A DNA stretch of 27,170 nt from a virus (IMGVR_UViG_3300035698_001912:1-27170), one strand, 5' to 3'; shown: positions 1 through 6,718, counted from the stretch's first letter. The notes: generated by a model from the letters alone, not told the origin. Numbers and translations: made by a program.

Positions 1-2
1 AT

Positions 3-41
3 AGTACGCATGAGACATTCATAGAGAGTAGGGGGGAATAA
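3..41 (+). CDS. 3' end of an upstream gene (partial)
   Basis: The reading frame from base 3 stays open to a TAA at 39-41. That stop overlaps the ATG at 41 as TAATG, a junction used repeatedly in this genome (693, 2733, 14200, 17109). Only 12 codons are visible, so nothing can be said about function. An alternative is frame 1, which closes earlier at a TAG at 22-24 without an overlap. The choice rests only on the junction style. Confidence 0.3.
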   Translation, partial: STHETFIESRGE

Positions 42-247
42 TGAGATTCAAGGATATAAAGGTAGGATGGTTTTTCAGTATGGGGGGGAGTTATTTCATA
101 AGGGTGTGTAAGAGTGGTAATGTGGGGGCGGTTTGTGTTGAGGGAAATAGTGATTACCATACTGCGGGAGATGCGTGGAATGTGGATAACAACATGGAAG
201 TAGAGCGTGTTGTGTTCACGGGTGTACATCAAATGGAGGGTGTATGA
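41..247 (+). CDS. Small hypothetical phage protein, 68 aa
   Basis: I do not recognise this protein. The ATG at 41 is preceded by a very G-rich SD, AGGGGGG at 30-36, with a 4-nt spacer. The product is a small protein rich in Gly, Val and aromatic residues in its N-terminal half (KVGWFFSMGGSYFIRV), which looks like short beta strands, with two cysteines (C23, C32) and no signal peptide. It ends in an ATGA overlap with the next gene, so the two are probably translationally coupled. It belongs to the left-hand cluster of small accessory genes. Confidence 0.6.
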   Translation: MRFKDIKVGWFFSMGGSYFIRVCKSGNVGAVCVEGNSDYHTAGDAWNVDNNMEVERVVFTGVHQMEGV

Positions 248-693
248 GAGAGATAACCGTTGATGATTTACGTTTCGTGGGGAGTCCATGGGAGAATTAT
301 AAGAAATTGCTTTCCTGTGACAGTTTAAAGAGTATGGATAAGAGTCGGGAGTATACGTTGTTGGAGATTTTGAATATGAGGAGGTTCACCGATTTCGAGA
401 AGATATGGATTGCGAGGGATTTCTTATCATGCAATATTCGTGGTTTGTTTTATGTTTGGTGTGAGCGGAGAATGCCTTGTACCAAGAACGATTTATTTAT
501 ATTGGATTTGGACGAAAAATACCATTCTGGGAATATGAGTGTTGAGGAGTTTCGTTCCGGTATTACTGAATGGAAAGGTATTGCTGATGAAAAGGACAAT
601 ATAGGTTTTTTCACCCCCGACAGGACAACTGAAGACCCTAAGGAGATGAAAGCCCAGATAAAGTATTTAAAGTCACTTTTGAAGGAGGGGTAA
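244..693 (+). CDS. Hypothetical phage protein, 149 aa
   Basis: No function is recognised. The ATG at 244 overlaps the upstream TGA, and a GGAGGG SD lies just before it. The sequence is mostly predicted helix: residues about 38-80 (LLEILNMRRFTDFEKIWIAR and the following FYVWCERR) form a compact helical segment with aromatic and Cys residues. The C-terminal 25 residues are Lys-rich and helical. The segment LEILN..D..KIWIARDFL resembles a helical pattern I associate with uncharacterised phage proteins, but I cannot name a family. It ends with TAATG overlapping the next gene. Confidence 0.65.
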   Translation: MREITVDDLRFVGSPWENYKKLLSCDSLKSMDKSREYTLLEILNMRRFTDFEKIWIARDFLSCNIRGLFYVWCERRMPCTKNDLFILDLDEKYHSGNMSVEEFRSGITEWKGIADEKDNIGFFTPDRTTEDPKEMKAQIKYLKSLLKEG

Positions 694-1076
694 TGGAGTT
701 TAAACTGAAAACAGGTAGGGAGTGGCAGGAGATTGGCACTTTTGTATTTGAAAACATTGAGAATAAAACTCTTCGTGAGTGTGATTGTCCCTCCCGTGGG
801 GTGTATGTCTGGTTGAAGGAGCTAGAAGACAACCCTAAGGCTATTGAAGAATTTCGCAAGAATCACCAAATCAGGTTAATGCCTACACGTACTGAGACAG
901 ATGCGGGAGATGCGATAAGGAAAGGGAATAAGACTGCGGAGGATTTACTTGATACATTGATGAATGTAAAGAGTCGTGCCACTACCAAGGGTAAGATAGC
1001 GGGAGTTAAGAGGGTTGAGGAGGTTGTTGAGATGATAGGAGCAGAAGAGGGTGAATATGAAGGTAATGACATATAG
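693..1076 (+). CDS. Hypothetical phage protein, 127 aa
   Basis: Not recognised. The start ATG at 693 overlaps the previous stop (TAATG), with GGAGGGG a few bases upstream. The N-terminal half has alternating hydrophobic and charged residues and two close cysteines (CDC, residues 30-32). The C-terminal half (about residues 65-127) is strongly charged and predicted helical, ending in an acidic tail (EEGEYEGNDI). No membrane segment or known motif is visible. It probably shares an operon with its neighbours. Confidence 0.6.
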   Translation: MEFKLKTGREWQEIGTFVFENIENKTLRECDCPSRGVYVWLKELEDNPKAIEEFRKNHQIRLMPTRTETDAGDAIRKGNKTAEDLLDTLMNVKSRATTKGKIAGVKRVEEVVEMIGAEEGEYEGNDI

Positions 1077-1084
1077 GAGGGATT

Positions 1085-1324
1085 ATGCCTAGATATTCAA
1101 TGAGGTTTGCAATAGCGAATGAAACATGGATAGATGTTGAGTATATAGAGAAGATAGTCGAGGCGAGGGAGGTCTACGACAAATTGTGCCGTACCTTTAG
1201 CAAGCCCCCTAGAAGGAGAGTAAAGAATCTGGAATGTCCGGCTTGTGGGGGATTGATGGTTAAGAACCCCGATAGTGGAGTATTTATGTGTAAGGAAGAA
1301 TGTTGGATAAAGGAGAGTGAGTGA
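1085..1324 (+). CDS. Small zinc-ribbon protein, 79 aa
   Basis: The C-terminal third carries a zinc-ribbon pattern, C51-x2-C54, 14 residues, then C69-x3-C73 (CPACGG and MCKEECW). This should bind one zinc ion and fold as a small treble-clef or ribbon. The N-terminal 45 residues are helical and basic near the ribbon (KPPRRRVK), which would suit nucleic acid contact, though that is inference. The start ATG at 1085 has AGGAGGG directly upstream. It is one of several Cys-pair miniproteins in this region and its target is unknown. Confidence 0.65.
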   Translation: MPRYSMRFAIANETWIDVEYIEKIVEAREVYDKLCRTFSKPPRRRVKNLECPACGGLMVKNPDSGVFMCKEECWIKESE

Positions 1325-1325
1325 T

Positions 1326-1595
1326 ATGAAATGTCCAAAATGCAGACAAGATTGGCCTGAACCATGTGAACAAACTCAGGCAATTTATAAGCGAGGCAAA
1401 TGTATTACATGTCTAATAGAAGACGGAGAACATTGGCAAAAAGAACCATACGAATTTAAAGTTGATAAAGCACTAAAGGAGGAATCCCTCCCCCCTGCTT
1501 ACGAGGAAGAGGTGTGTAAATTAGATGTGAAGGTGTGTTCTGATTGCAATGATATGACTTGTGATGGTAAAAAGATAAAGGAGGTAGAGGAATGA
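1326..1595 (+). CDS. Cys-rich zinc-binding-like protein, 89 aa
   Basis: I place the start at ATG 1326. A GTG at 1317 also opens the frame but lies 1 nt from the AAGGAG SD (1310-1315), too close for initiation. Cysteine pairs appear at residues 3/6 (CPKC), 27/30 (CITC) and near residues 72-80 (CSDCNDMTC), a pattern that suggests two zinc sites. The middle carries the segment KALKEESLPP, which recurs in the 111-aa protein at 3511 (see findings). No catalytic motif is visible. It overlaps the next start as ATGA. Confidence 0.6.
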   Translation: MKCPKCRQDWPEPCEQTQAIYKRGKCITCLIEDGEHWQKEPYEFKVDKALKEESLPPAYEEEVCKLDVKVCSDCNDMTCDGKKIKEVEE

Positions 1596-1888
1596 ATACA
1601 TATTTAAAGAATATGGAAGATGGTACTCAGACAGTCTTTAAAAAGATGTTTGACATGGTGGGGGCTGACTATGAGATGGAACTGGTGTCTGATTGGTATT
1701 TCAACCATGAGTGGACTGAGGCTCAAGAGGAAGAATTTCACAAATGGTTCGTGGAGTACCATTGGAAAGGAGATGGCAAAAATGGAAAGGGGTGTTTAAA
1801 TAAATCGGCAAAGACAAAAAAAGTATGCGAGAGGGGTTGGGGATGGTTTAATTTAATGTACGGTTGGAAACTAAAGGAGATAAAATGA
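1592..1888 (+). CDS. Hypothetical aromatic-rich protein, 98 aa
   Basis: No family is recognised. The ATG at 1592 overlaps the previous TGA and follows AAGGAGGTAGAGG. The product is unusually rich in Trp and aromatic residues (about ten Trp in 98 residues, with WFNHEWTEAQ and WKGDGKNGKG as examples). It is helical and acidic in the middle and basic towards the C-terminus. It is cytosolic by appearance, with no signal peptide. It ends in an ATGA overlap with the metallophosphoesterase gene, so the two are probably translated together. Confidence 0.6.
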   Translation: MNTYLKNMEDGTQTVFKKMFDMVGADYEMELVSDWYFNHEWTEAQEEEFHKWFVEYHWKGDGKNGKGCLNKSAKTKKVCERGWGWFNLMYGWKLKEIK

Positions 1889-2733
1889 GTGAATTTATCA
1901 GAAAGGAAGTACAGGAATCGAGATTTACCATATATAACATAAGTGATATGCATGTAGGTAGTCTGCAATTCCATTCCAAGGCTTTTCATCGTCTGAAGGC
2001 TAAAATCTTAAAGGAGAAGAACACTTATGTAACATTCGGTGGAGATGCAGTAGAGGCAAAACTGATTAACTCTCCCCACTTCAACCCCGATGGACTGAAA
2101 CCCCGTCAGTTGAATGCCCATAACCAAGCGGATGCTTTTGTGGAGTTATGGAAACCATTGGCTGAGAAGACACTTCTTATGATGCCAGGAAACCATGACC
2201 AGTACCTTGCACCTAACTTCGACTTGATGAAGTATATCTGTAAGGAATTAGACCTCTTGGATGTTATGGGTAGTTATCAGAGTTGGTTAAGTGTCAATGA
2301 GATGACTTTTCATTTTTGGCATGGCAGAGCCGTATTACCGAGGGGAGCGAAAGACCCTATACAGAAAGCAGCCAATCAGAGAGCTTGGTTGAAGAATCGT
2401 TTATATCCGTTGGCGGGTAGTGCACATGCACAGTATATGGCACATACTCATGCCTTGATAATAGTCCCTCCGATAGAGCAGTACGCATTATTGGACTCAG
2501 GTGCTAATGTGAAGGCCAGAAGCTTTACAGAGTCCCCTACGGTGATTAACGGGGAAGTATGGGTACATCCCGATGCACGTTGGTATGTAAATACGGGTAC
2601 TTTGAGAAGAAGTGGGGGTTTTGGGGTACAAGACTACTCGGAAGTAGCCGGTTTTGCACCCGCTCCTATAGGATGTACTAAGACGATTATCCGTGATGGA
2701 AGAATTGTTAATATCGAAAAGGTCTTACTATAA
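1885..2733 (+). CDS. Calcineurin-like metallophosphoesterase, 282 aa
   Basis: The signature motifs of the calcineurin-like phosphoesterase superfamily appear in order: D21-M-H23 (motif I), G-G-D54 (motif II), G-N103-H104-D105 (motif III), H146 in FWHGR, and H187-T-H189 (the GHTH-type motif, here AHTH). Together these form the two-metal site that hydrolyses phosphoester bonds. Members act on nucleotides, nucleic acids (SbcD/Mre11) or phosphoproteins; the substrate here is not determined by sequence. The start is ATG 1885 with AAGGAG at 1874-1879. A TTG at 1864 would place the SD inside the gene. Its setting among small phage genes suggests DNA or RNA processing, or counter-defence, which is inference. 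Confidence 0.88.
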   Translation: MSEFIRKEVQESRFTIYNISDMHVGSLQFHSKAFHRLKAKILKEKNTYVTFGGDAVEAKLINSPHFNPDGLKPRQLNAHNQADAFVELWKPLAEKTLLMMPGNHDQYLAPNFDLMKYICKELDLLDVMGSYQSWLSVNEMTFHFWHGRAVLPRGAKDPIQKAANQRAWLKNRLYPLAGSAHAQYMAHTHALIIVPPIEQYALLDSGANVKARSFTESPTVINGEVWVHPDARWYVNTGTLRRSGGFGVQDYSEVAGFAPAPIGCTKTIIRDGRIVNIEKVLL

Positions 2734-2993
2734 TGCCTTGGAGTAAGGAAAAACACAGAGAGGTAAGGAGGGAGTTAAAGGGGAAGGGTATCTGTACCAG
2801 GTGCAGAAAAGCCCCCTCTTCTGAGGTAGCTAATCTCTGTTTAACATGTAGGGAGCAGATAAAAGCAAGACTGCATGGTAATCGTGATAAGGGATTGTGT
2901 GCGGGATGTAAATGCCCTACAGAAGGAACATGGTGGTGTGCAACATGTTATGAGAGTCAACACAGATGGAGACAACTTAAACTAAGTTTATAG
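2733..2993 (+). CDS. Double zinc-finger-like protein, 86 aa
   Basis: Two similar Cys4 units follow each other: GICTRCRKAP...CLTC (about residues 20-40) and GLCAGCKCP...CATC (about 55-74). Each has CxxC, a 10-14 residue spacer and CxxC, as in tandem zinc ribbons found in phage and HNH-associated proteins. Flanking basic segments could contact nucleic acid. The ATG at 2733 overlaps the upstream TAA, and the SD is weak (AAAAGG), so translation probably depends on coupling to the phosphoesterase gene. The internal similarity suggests an ancient duplication. Confidence 0.7.
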   Translation: MPWSKEKHREVRRELKGKGICTRCRKAPSSEVANLCLTCREQIKARLHGNRDKGLCAGCKCPTEGTWWCATCYESQHRWRQLKLSL

Positions 2994-3001
2994 GAGGAGA
3001 T

Positions 3002-3508
3002 ATGAGGAAGAATGAAATACTGAAACTAAAAGACAAATACCCTAAGATATTAGGCGATTGGGGTTGTAATCCTAGAGACTCATGCATGGCTTTTGGCATA
3101 GAGTGCGATGAAGGATGGGCAGAGTTGCTTGATGTACTGATGAGAAGCCTACAATGGAATACGGATAAAAACGGATATCCACAGGTGATAGCAGACCAAA
3201 TAAAGGAGAAGTACGGCACGTTGAGGTTTTACTCCCACACAATAGGCGGAGAGGTTGAACGACATGACTACATCTATAACCAATATAAATGGTGGCAGAA
3301 AGCTATTTTTAGTACCATTAAATGGATGTTCCCGTTTATTCGCAGAAGGTTAGAATTTCACTTTTCGGAACAAGTCGGACATATTGACGGGATGATTAGC
3401 TTTGCTGAGACTATGAGCGGACATATCTGCGAGACATGCGGTAAGTCTGGTGAGGTGGTTGGAAAAGGATGGCTTAAGTGTCTATGTAGTGAATGTGAGG
3501 AGGTGTAG
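3002..3508 (+). CDS. Conserved phage protein of unknown function, 168 aa
   Basis: This looks like a member of a widespread uncharacterised phage family recognised by three landmarks: KYPKI near the start with a later C-M-A-F-G-I-E-C-D-E-G-W block (about residues 29-40), then IADQIKEKYGTLRFY (about 63-77), and a C-terminal CxxCG...C..C zinc-binding-like end (CETCGKSG and CLCSEC). Between the second and third landmarks there is an extra segment of about 40 residues with a hydrophobic stretch (KAIFSTIKWMFPFI), longer than I expect for the family and possibly a membrane-associating helix. The start ATG at 3002 has TAGGAGGAG upstream. The role is unknown. Confidence 0.75.
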   Translation: MRKNEILKLKDKYPKILGDWGCNPRDSCMAFGIECDEGWAELLDVLMRSLQWNTDKNGYPQVIADQIKEKYGTLRFYSHTIGGEVERHDYIYNQYKWWQKAIFSTIKWMFPFIRRRLEFHFSEQVGHIDGMISFAETMSGHICETCGKSGEVVGKGWLKCLCSECEEV

Positions 3509-3510
3509 GG

Positions 3511-3846
3511 ATGATAACAGGCGAAGAATGGCTAGAAATAGATAGAGAGCGGTGTGAGAAAATATTTACCCTTGAGCAGAGGGTGGGGGAGTTGGAGGAA
3601 GATATGCTGGAATACCTTCAGACCAATATCTCACTAGAGCGGGACAACATAGAACTCCGCAAAACGTTGGAGGAGATAGTAAAACTTAACCGCTATAGTG
3701 GGGATGAAATGTGGATTATAGCAGACGAAGCACTAAATCAATCCCTCCCCCCTACCTCACTCAAAGAGAAGGTTCGTAATGCTTGGACTGCTGACAAGGT
3801 GTCAATTGAGCCAATGGAGGAGTTTGAAAACATGCCTAGAACGTAA
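3511..3846 (+). CDS. Coiled-coil phage protein, 111 aa
   Basis: The N-terminal half (about residues 12-62) has heptad-like Leu/Ile spacing with many Glu and Arg residues, predicting a parallel coiled coil. It is followed by the segment EMWIIADEALNQSLPP, a type of ending seen in many small uncharacterised phage proteins. The last 35 residues are polar. The ATG at 3511 is preceded by GAGGAGG. It is the last gene before the repeat-rich gap and its TAA lies inside the left arm of the palindrome at 3843-3859. No function is assigned. Confidence 0.65.
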   Translation: MITGEEWLEIDRERCEKIFTLEQRVGELEEDMLEYLQTNISLERDNIELRKTLEEIVKLNRYSGDEMWIIADEALNQSLPPTSLKEKVRNAWTADKVSIEPMEEFENMPRT

Positions 3847-4006
3847 ACTAATAGTTTACAATCGTAAGGTAAAATAAACCAGTAAAACGATTATATAGAA
3901 CGTTCATAATAGTTGAACTGTTCAGTAAAACGAACAAATAGGCCGATTAGGTCAACGAGGTTAGACATTAACGATGAAATATTCAGTAAAACGAATAGGA
4001 GGATAG
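3843..4006 (+). repeat. Gene-free region with palindrome and three repeats
   Basis: This stretch holds no ORF. It starts with a perfect inverted repeat, GTAAACTA-A-TAGTTTAC (3843-3859). CAGTAAAACGA then occurs three times (3880-3890, 3923-3933, 3984-3994). The second and third copies sit in inverted repeats with different but complementary arms: TGTTC-AGTAAAAC-GAACA (3919-3936) and TATTC-AGTAAAAC-GAATA (3980-3997). Further GAAC/GTTC half-sites occur at 3898-3905 and 3914-3924. The third copy abuts the SD (AGGAGG) of the next gene. An operator array or replication-initiation iterons are both possible. Confidence 0.75.
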
Positions 4007-4201
4007 ATGAAGCATTTAACAGTACCACCGGAAATAGCACTACCTGAGATGTTCCCCGTGAAGAAGAAGAAGAAAAAGCTTAAGCAGATGGCGATGTGTA
4101 TGAACTGTGTGAAGTTTTGGGATTGTATTCTTCTTGACACCAGATTGAAGTGCGACTTCCATATATGGGGTGAAGAGATTAAATGGTGGGGTGCAAAATG
4201 A
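4007..4201 (+). CDS. Small zinc-binding-like protein, 64 aa
   Basis: A lysine run (residues 19-27) is followed by C31-x2-C34-x5-C40-x8-C49-x-F, a four-cysteine spacing that I have seen in small phage zinc proteins. It would hold one zinc ion. The ATG at 4007 follows an AGGAGG SD and lies directly downstream of the third copy of the CAGTAAAACGA repeat, so it is the most likely gene to be controlled by that region. The basic stretch suggests RNA or DNA contact, which is inference. Confidence 0.65.
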   Translation: MKHLTVPPEIALPEMFPVKKKKKKLKQMAMCMNCVKFWDCILLDTRLKCDFHIWGEEIKWWGAK

Positions 4202-4371
4202 AGATATCAAGGATAGTGATACAGGTATGCCACGACAGAGGGATGACAACTAAAGTACTCTATTCAACGGAGGAGGCATTGAACGCTCTGAAGGATTTGG
4301 TAAATTTTGAGGGAACTGATTTGACGGAAATAGATGGAGTATGGCAAAAGGAGGAGACATGTTCACAGTAG
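4198..4371 (+). CDS. Hypothetical small protein, 57 aa
   Basis: I prefer ATG 4198 because it forms the ATGA overlap common in this genome. ATG 4183, 15 nt upstream in the same frame, cannot be excluded, since neither has a strong SD. The protein has an N-terminal strand (KISRIVIQV) followed by a helix (TEEALNALKDLVNF), as in small alpha/beta folds. No function is recognised. The end overlaps the next gene by 13 nt, and the SD for that gene lies within this coding sequence. Confidence 0.55.
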   Translation: MKISRIVIQVCHDRGMTTKVLYSTEEALNALKDLVNFEGTDLTEIDGVWQKEETCSQ

Positions 4372-4583
4372 AGATTAAGATTAACGGTAGCTTGATTCAG
4401 CACATTTACGGGCATAACGAGGGGGAAGATGCGGATGGGAGGACAAGGTATACGTTTGACTTGTATGACGTTCAGGGGCAGAAACTGATAAAAGGGGAAG
4501 TTAAACACCATAGACATGAGGGTATTCGCCCTCTGCTTACACAGATTTTCAAGGAGGTTGAGAATGAAGCGGATAATACTTAG
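4359..4583 (+). CDS. Hypothetical small protein, 74 aa
   Basis: The start is ATG 4359, preceded by AAGGAGG at 4348-4354; an in-frame ATG at 4341 lies upstream of this SD and is less likely. The protein begins with strands (FTVEIKINGSLIQHIYG and RYTFDLYDVQGQKLIKG), so it is probably a small beta-rich fold, and ends with a helix containing KEVENE. The DNA encoding that helix also carries the SD and start of the next gene. Function is unknown. Confidence 0.6.
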   Translation: MFTVEIKINGSLIQHIYGHNEGEDADGRTRYTFDLYDVQGQKLIKGEVKHHRHEGIRPLLTQIFKEVENEADNT

Positions 4584-4740
4584 TAGATGGACTGTCGAGG
4601 AAGTACCCATGGAGCATTGGAAAGAACTTATCTCAGCTTTGGTTATGGTTGGTTATAGTGTATACGGAGATGATGATAGAATAGTGTTTACATTAGGGGA
4701 TGATGATATCGCAAAGGAGGTTGAGAATGGGGAAGAGTAA
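4564..4740 (+). CDS. Hypothetical small protein, 58 aa
   Basis: The start is ATG 4564 with the SD AAGGAGG at 4551-4557, 6 nt away. A longer reading from 4516 lacks such a signal. The protein has an N-terminal strand, a helix (EHWKELISALVMVG) and a strand pair (YSVYGDDDRIVFTL), ending in an acidic tail with KEVENGEE. The tail is encoded by the same sequence that serves as SD and start for the following 46-residue ORF. No family is recognised. Confidence 0.6.
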   Translation: MKRIILSRWTVEEVPMEHWKELISALVMVGYSVYGDDDRIVFTLGDDDIAKEVENGEE

Positions 4741-4867
4741 CAGGTTTCAGAACGAGAAGAAGATAAAGATAGGGCATACCCCCGCAAGGAAGAGTGTAAG
4801 AAACGCATTAAACAAATTAAAGGGGAAAAATGTCAAATTACTACGACCAAGTTCCGAAGGGATTTAA
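4727..4867 (+). CDS. Very small basic protein, 46 aa
   Basis: This short ORF starts at ATG 4727 with AAGGAGG at 4714-4720. The 16 bases from SD to ATG (AAGGAGGTTGAGAATG) are identical to those of the gene at 4564, which argues that it is a real translated gene. The product is strongly basic, with about a dozen Lys/Arg in 46 residues (NEKKIKIGHTPARKSVRN and KLKGKNVK), as in nucleic-acid binding peptides. It overlaps the terminase start by 38 nt in another frame. It sits where small terminase subunits often are, but it is too short to call one. Confidence 0.55.
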   Translation: MGKSNRFQNEKKIKIGHTPARKSVRNALNKLKGKNVKLLRPSSEGI

Positions 4868-6620
4868 GGAAAATATCAGATGGAGAAAGGAAGTACTGTT
4901 AGCGTGTGAGAATGATGATACTGCTAGAACTGACTTTTGGCAGATGTGTAGTGAGGATATGCTATTTTATATAAACACCTTCCTGTACACGTTAGACCCC
5001 CGTGAGGGAGAGGAACCCGTTAGACCCTTTATCACCTATGACTACCAAGATGAATCGCTCATACAGATGCAGGCATGGTTCGGTAAGGAGGATATAGTCA
5101 TAGAGAAAGCCCGTGATATGGGTGCTAGTTGGTTGAATTTAATGTTATTTGAGTATAATTGGCACTTCAGAGAGTATCTTACTCTTCTCTTGGCTTCACG
5201 GAAACAGGATTTGGTGTATAAGAAGGGGAATGAAGCCGCACTCTTCAGTAAGATTGACTTCCTTCATAGGTTTCTCCCAGATTGGCTGATGCCTAACCAT
5301 GACAAGAAAGAACTCCATATGAGGAACTTGGATAACAACTCCACAATAGATGGAGAGTCGACTACTAAAAACTTAGCAACTGGTGACAGACGTACTGCAA
5401 TGCTATTGGACGAGTTTGCCAAAGTTGAGATTGCAGATGGATATAATATTCTTAAATCAACTCGTGCGGTTACAAAATGCCGTATATTCAACTCGACATA
5501 CTTCGGGATAAATAATGCCTTTTATGATACTGTCCACGGAGAAAAACCACTTAAAAATATCATATCAATGCATTGGTGGTTACGTCCTGAGTTCGGTGCG
5601 GGATTATACAAAGTAAAAGACGGTAGAGTAGAGATATTGGATAACGATTACGACTTCAAGGGATATGAGTTCATTTTAGAAGACCCACAAAACCCTCAGG
5701 GGTTCAGAAGTCCTTGGTATGACTATGAGGAGTCCCGTTGTATATCCAAACGTGAAATGGCAGAAGAAGTGGACATGAATCCTAAAGGTGGCGACCATGT
5801 ATACTTTGAAGACGTTGTTAAGAAAGTCATAGGCCGTTGCAGAGTTCCTACACATATTGGTAATCTAATCCATTCTGATAAGGGTGAAATCGAGCGATTT
5901 GAGGAGGTTGAAGAAGGAAACTTAAAACTATGGTGTGTTATTGACCCCTCTACGGAACGTCCTATTGTAAGTGACTACTGTATGGGAATTGATATAGCTA
6001 TGGGTACGGGTGCAACTCCTTCGGTTATAACGGTAGCAAATAAAATTACCGGTGAGAAAGTATGTGAATTTGCAGACTCTCATTTACTTCCACATGAATT
6101 TGCCAACCTTGCAGTAGCGGTAGCTGACTGGTTTGATGGAGCTAGGATGTGTTGGGAAGCCAATGGGCCAGGAAGAATATTCGGTATAAGAATTAAACAG
6201 TTGGAATATGGAAATTACTATACTAGAACTGATGTTGACACGGGTGCTGACTCAGAGAAGGCCGGTTGGTGGAGTGATGGAAAAACAAAACCCATACTAC
6301 TGAGTGAATATCGTAGATGCCTCCATGATGGTTCGTTTATAAACTATTCCAAGGTAAGTTTGGACGAGTGTTTGGAATACTCAGCGGATGCAAGTGGAGA
6401 TATTATTCATGTAGGTGCAAAGAACTCACAAGACCCCACGGGTGCGAGAGACAACCATGGTGATAGAGTTATAGCAGATGCGTGTTGTAACTGGATATGC
6501 ACTCGAACAGGTGGTGTAGAGGAATCTAGGGAAGAAGATGAAGTACCGATAAACACCCTTGCGTGGAGGATGGACTTAGAGAAAAAGAAAGAGAGAAGGG
6601 CTAACGAGTTAAATTGGTAG
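4830..6620 (+). CDS. terL: Terminase large subunit, 596 aa
   Basis: This is the ATPase-nuclease motor that packages phage DNA into the prohead. The N-terminal ATPase has a variant Walker A (ARDMGASW, residues 94-101) after VIEK, and a Walker B (MLLDEFA, 191-197) with the expected Asp-Glu pair. The C-terminal RNase H-like nuclease has acidic residues at D388 (MGIDIAMG), E443 (WEANGPG) and D545 (GDRVIADA). The length is normal for the family. The start is ATG 4830 with AGGGG a few bases upstream. No separate small subunit of normal size is visible in the window. It is followed by a 257-nt gap before the portal. Confidence 0.95.
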   Translation: MSNYYDQVPKGFKENIRWRKEVLLACENDDTARTDFWQMCSEDMLFYINTFLYTLDPREGEEPVRPFITYDYQDESLIQMQAWFGKEDIVIEKARDMGASWLNLMLFEYNWHFREYLTLLLASRKQDLVYKKGNEAALFSKIDFLHRFLPDWLMPNHDKKELHMRNLDNNSTIDGESTTKNLATGDRRTAMLLDEFAKVEIADGYNILKSTRAVTKCRIFNSTYFGINNAFYDTVHGEKPLKNIISMHWWLRPEFGAGLYKVKDGRVEILDNDYDFKGYEFILEDPQNPQGFRSPWYDYEESRCISKREMAEEVDMNPKGGDHVYFEDVVKKVIGRCRVPTHIGNLIHSDKGEIERFEEVEEGNLKLWCVIDPSTERPIVSDYCMGIDIAMGTGATPSVITVANKITGEKVCEFADSHLLPHEFANLAVAVADWFDGARMCWEANGPGRIFGIRIKQLEYGNYYTRTDVDTGADSEKAGWWSDGKTKPILLSEYRRCLHDGSFINYSKVSLDECLEYSADASGDIIHVGAKNSQDPTGARDNHGDRVIADACCNWICTRTGGVEESREEDEVPINTLAWRMDLEKKKERRANELNW

Positions 6621-6661
6621 GGTTGAGGCTATTCTGTAAGAAGTACAAGGGGTTATTTCTG

Positions 6662-6697
6662 AAAAAAGGAAAACCCGCCTAATTAATTTTAGACGGG
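6662..6697 (-). terminator. Rho-independent terminator, minus strand
   Basis: On the minus strand CCCGTCTA (6697-6690) pairs with TAGGCGGG (6681-6674) over 8 bp with one G-U pair, around an 8-nt AT loop. It is followed by TTTTCCTTTTTT (6673-6662). Read on the plus strand the stem has a C-A mismatch and no U-tract follows, so the orientation is minus. The stem can extend outward by up to five weaker pairs. Confidence 0.8.
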
Positions 6698-6718
6698 CTT
6701 CCTACAAGGGGGAGGGAA
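6662..6718 (-). ncRNA. Predicted small RNA, about 57 nt, with C-rich loop
   Basis: The unit is defined by a minus-strand promoter (6753-6725) and a Rho-independent terminator whose U-tract ends at 6662. The predicted transcript starts near 6718. Its 5' part can fold as CUUCC (6719-6715) / GGAAG (6702-6698) around a 12-nt loop, CUCCCCCUUGUA, which resembles the anti-Shine-Dalgarno end of 16S rRNA. Its 3' part is the terminator hairpin. No ORF is present. It lies between terL and the portal gene, antisense to read-through mRNA. Transcription is predicted, not observed. The exact start could differ by a few bases. Confidence 0.7.

Noticed and set aside
3843-4006. CRISPR array
   Set aside because: The repeats are only 11 bp, irregularly spaced (43 and 61 bp), and no cas genes are present.
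4727-4867. Small terminase subunit
   Set aside because: 46 residues is far below the usual size and no helix-turn-helix is visible; kept only as a small basic protein.
6668-6702. Plus-strand terminator after terL
   Set aside because: On the plus strand the stem contains a C-A mismatch and lacks a U-tract, while the minus strand gives a fully paired stem followed by TTTTCCTTTTTT.
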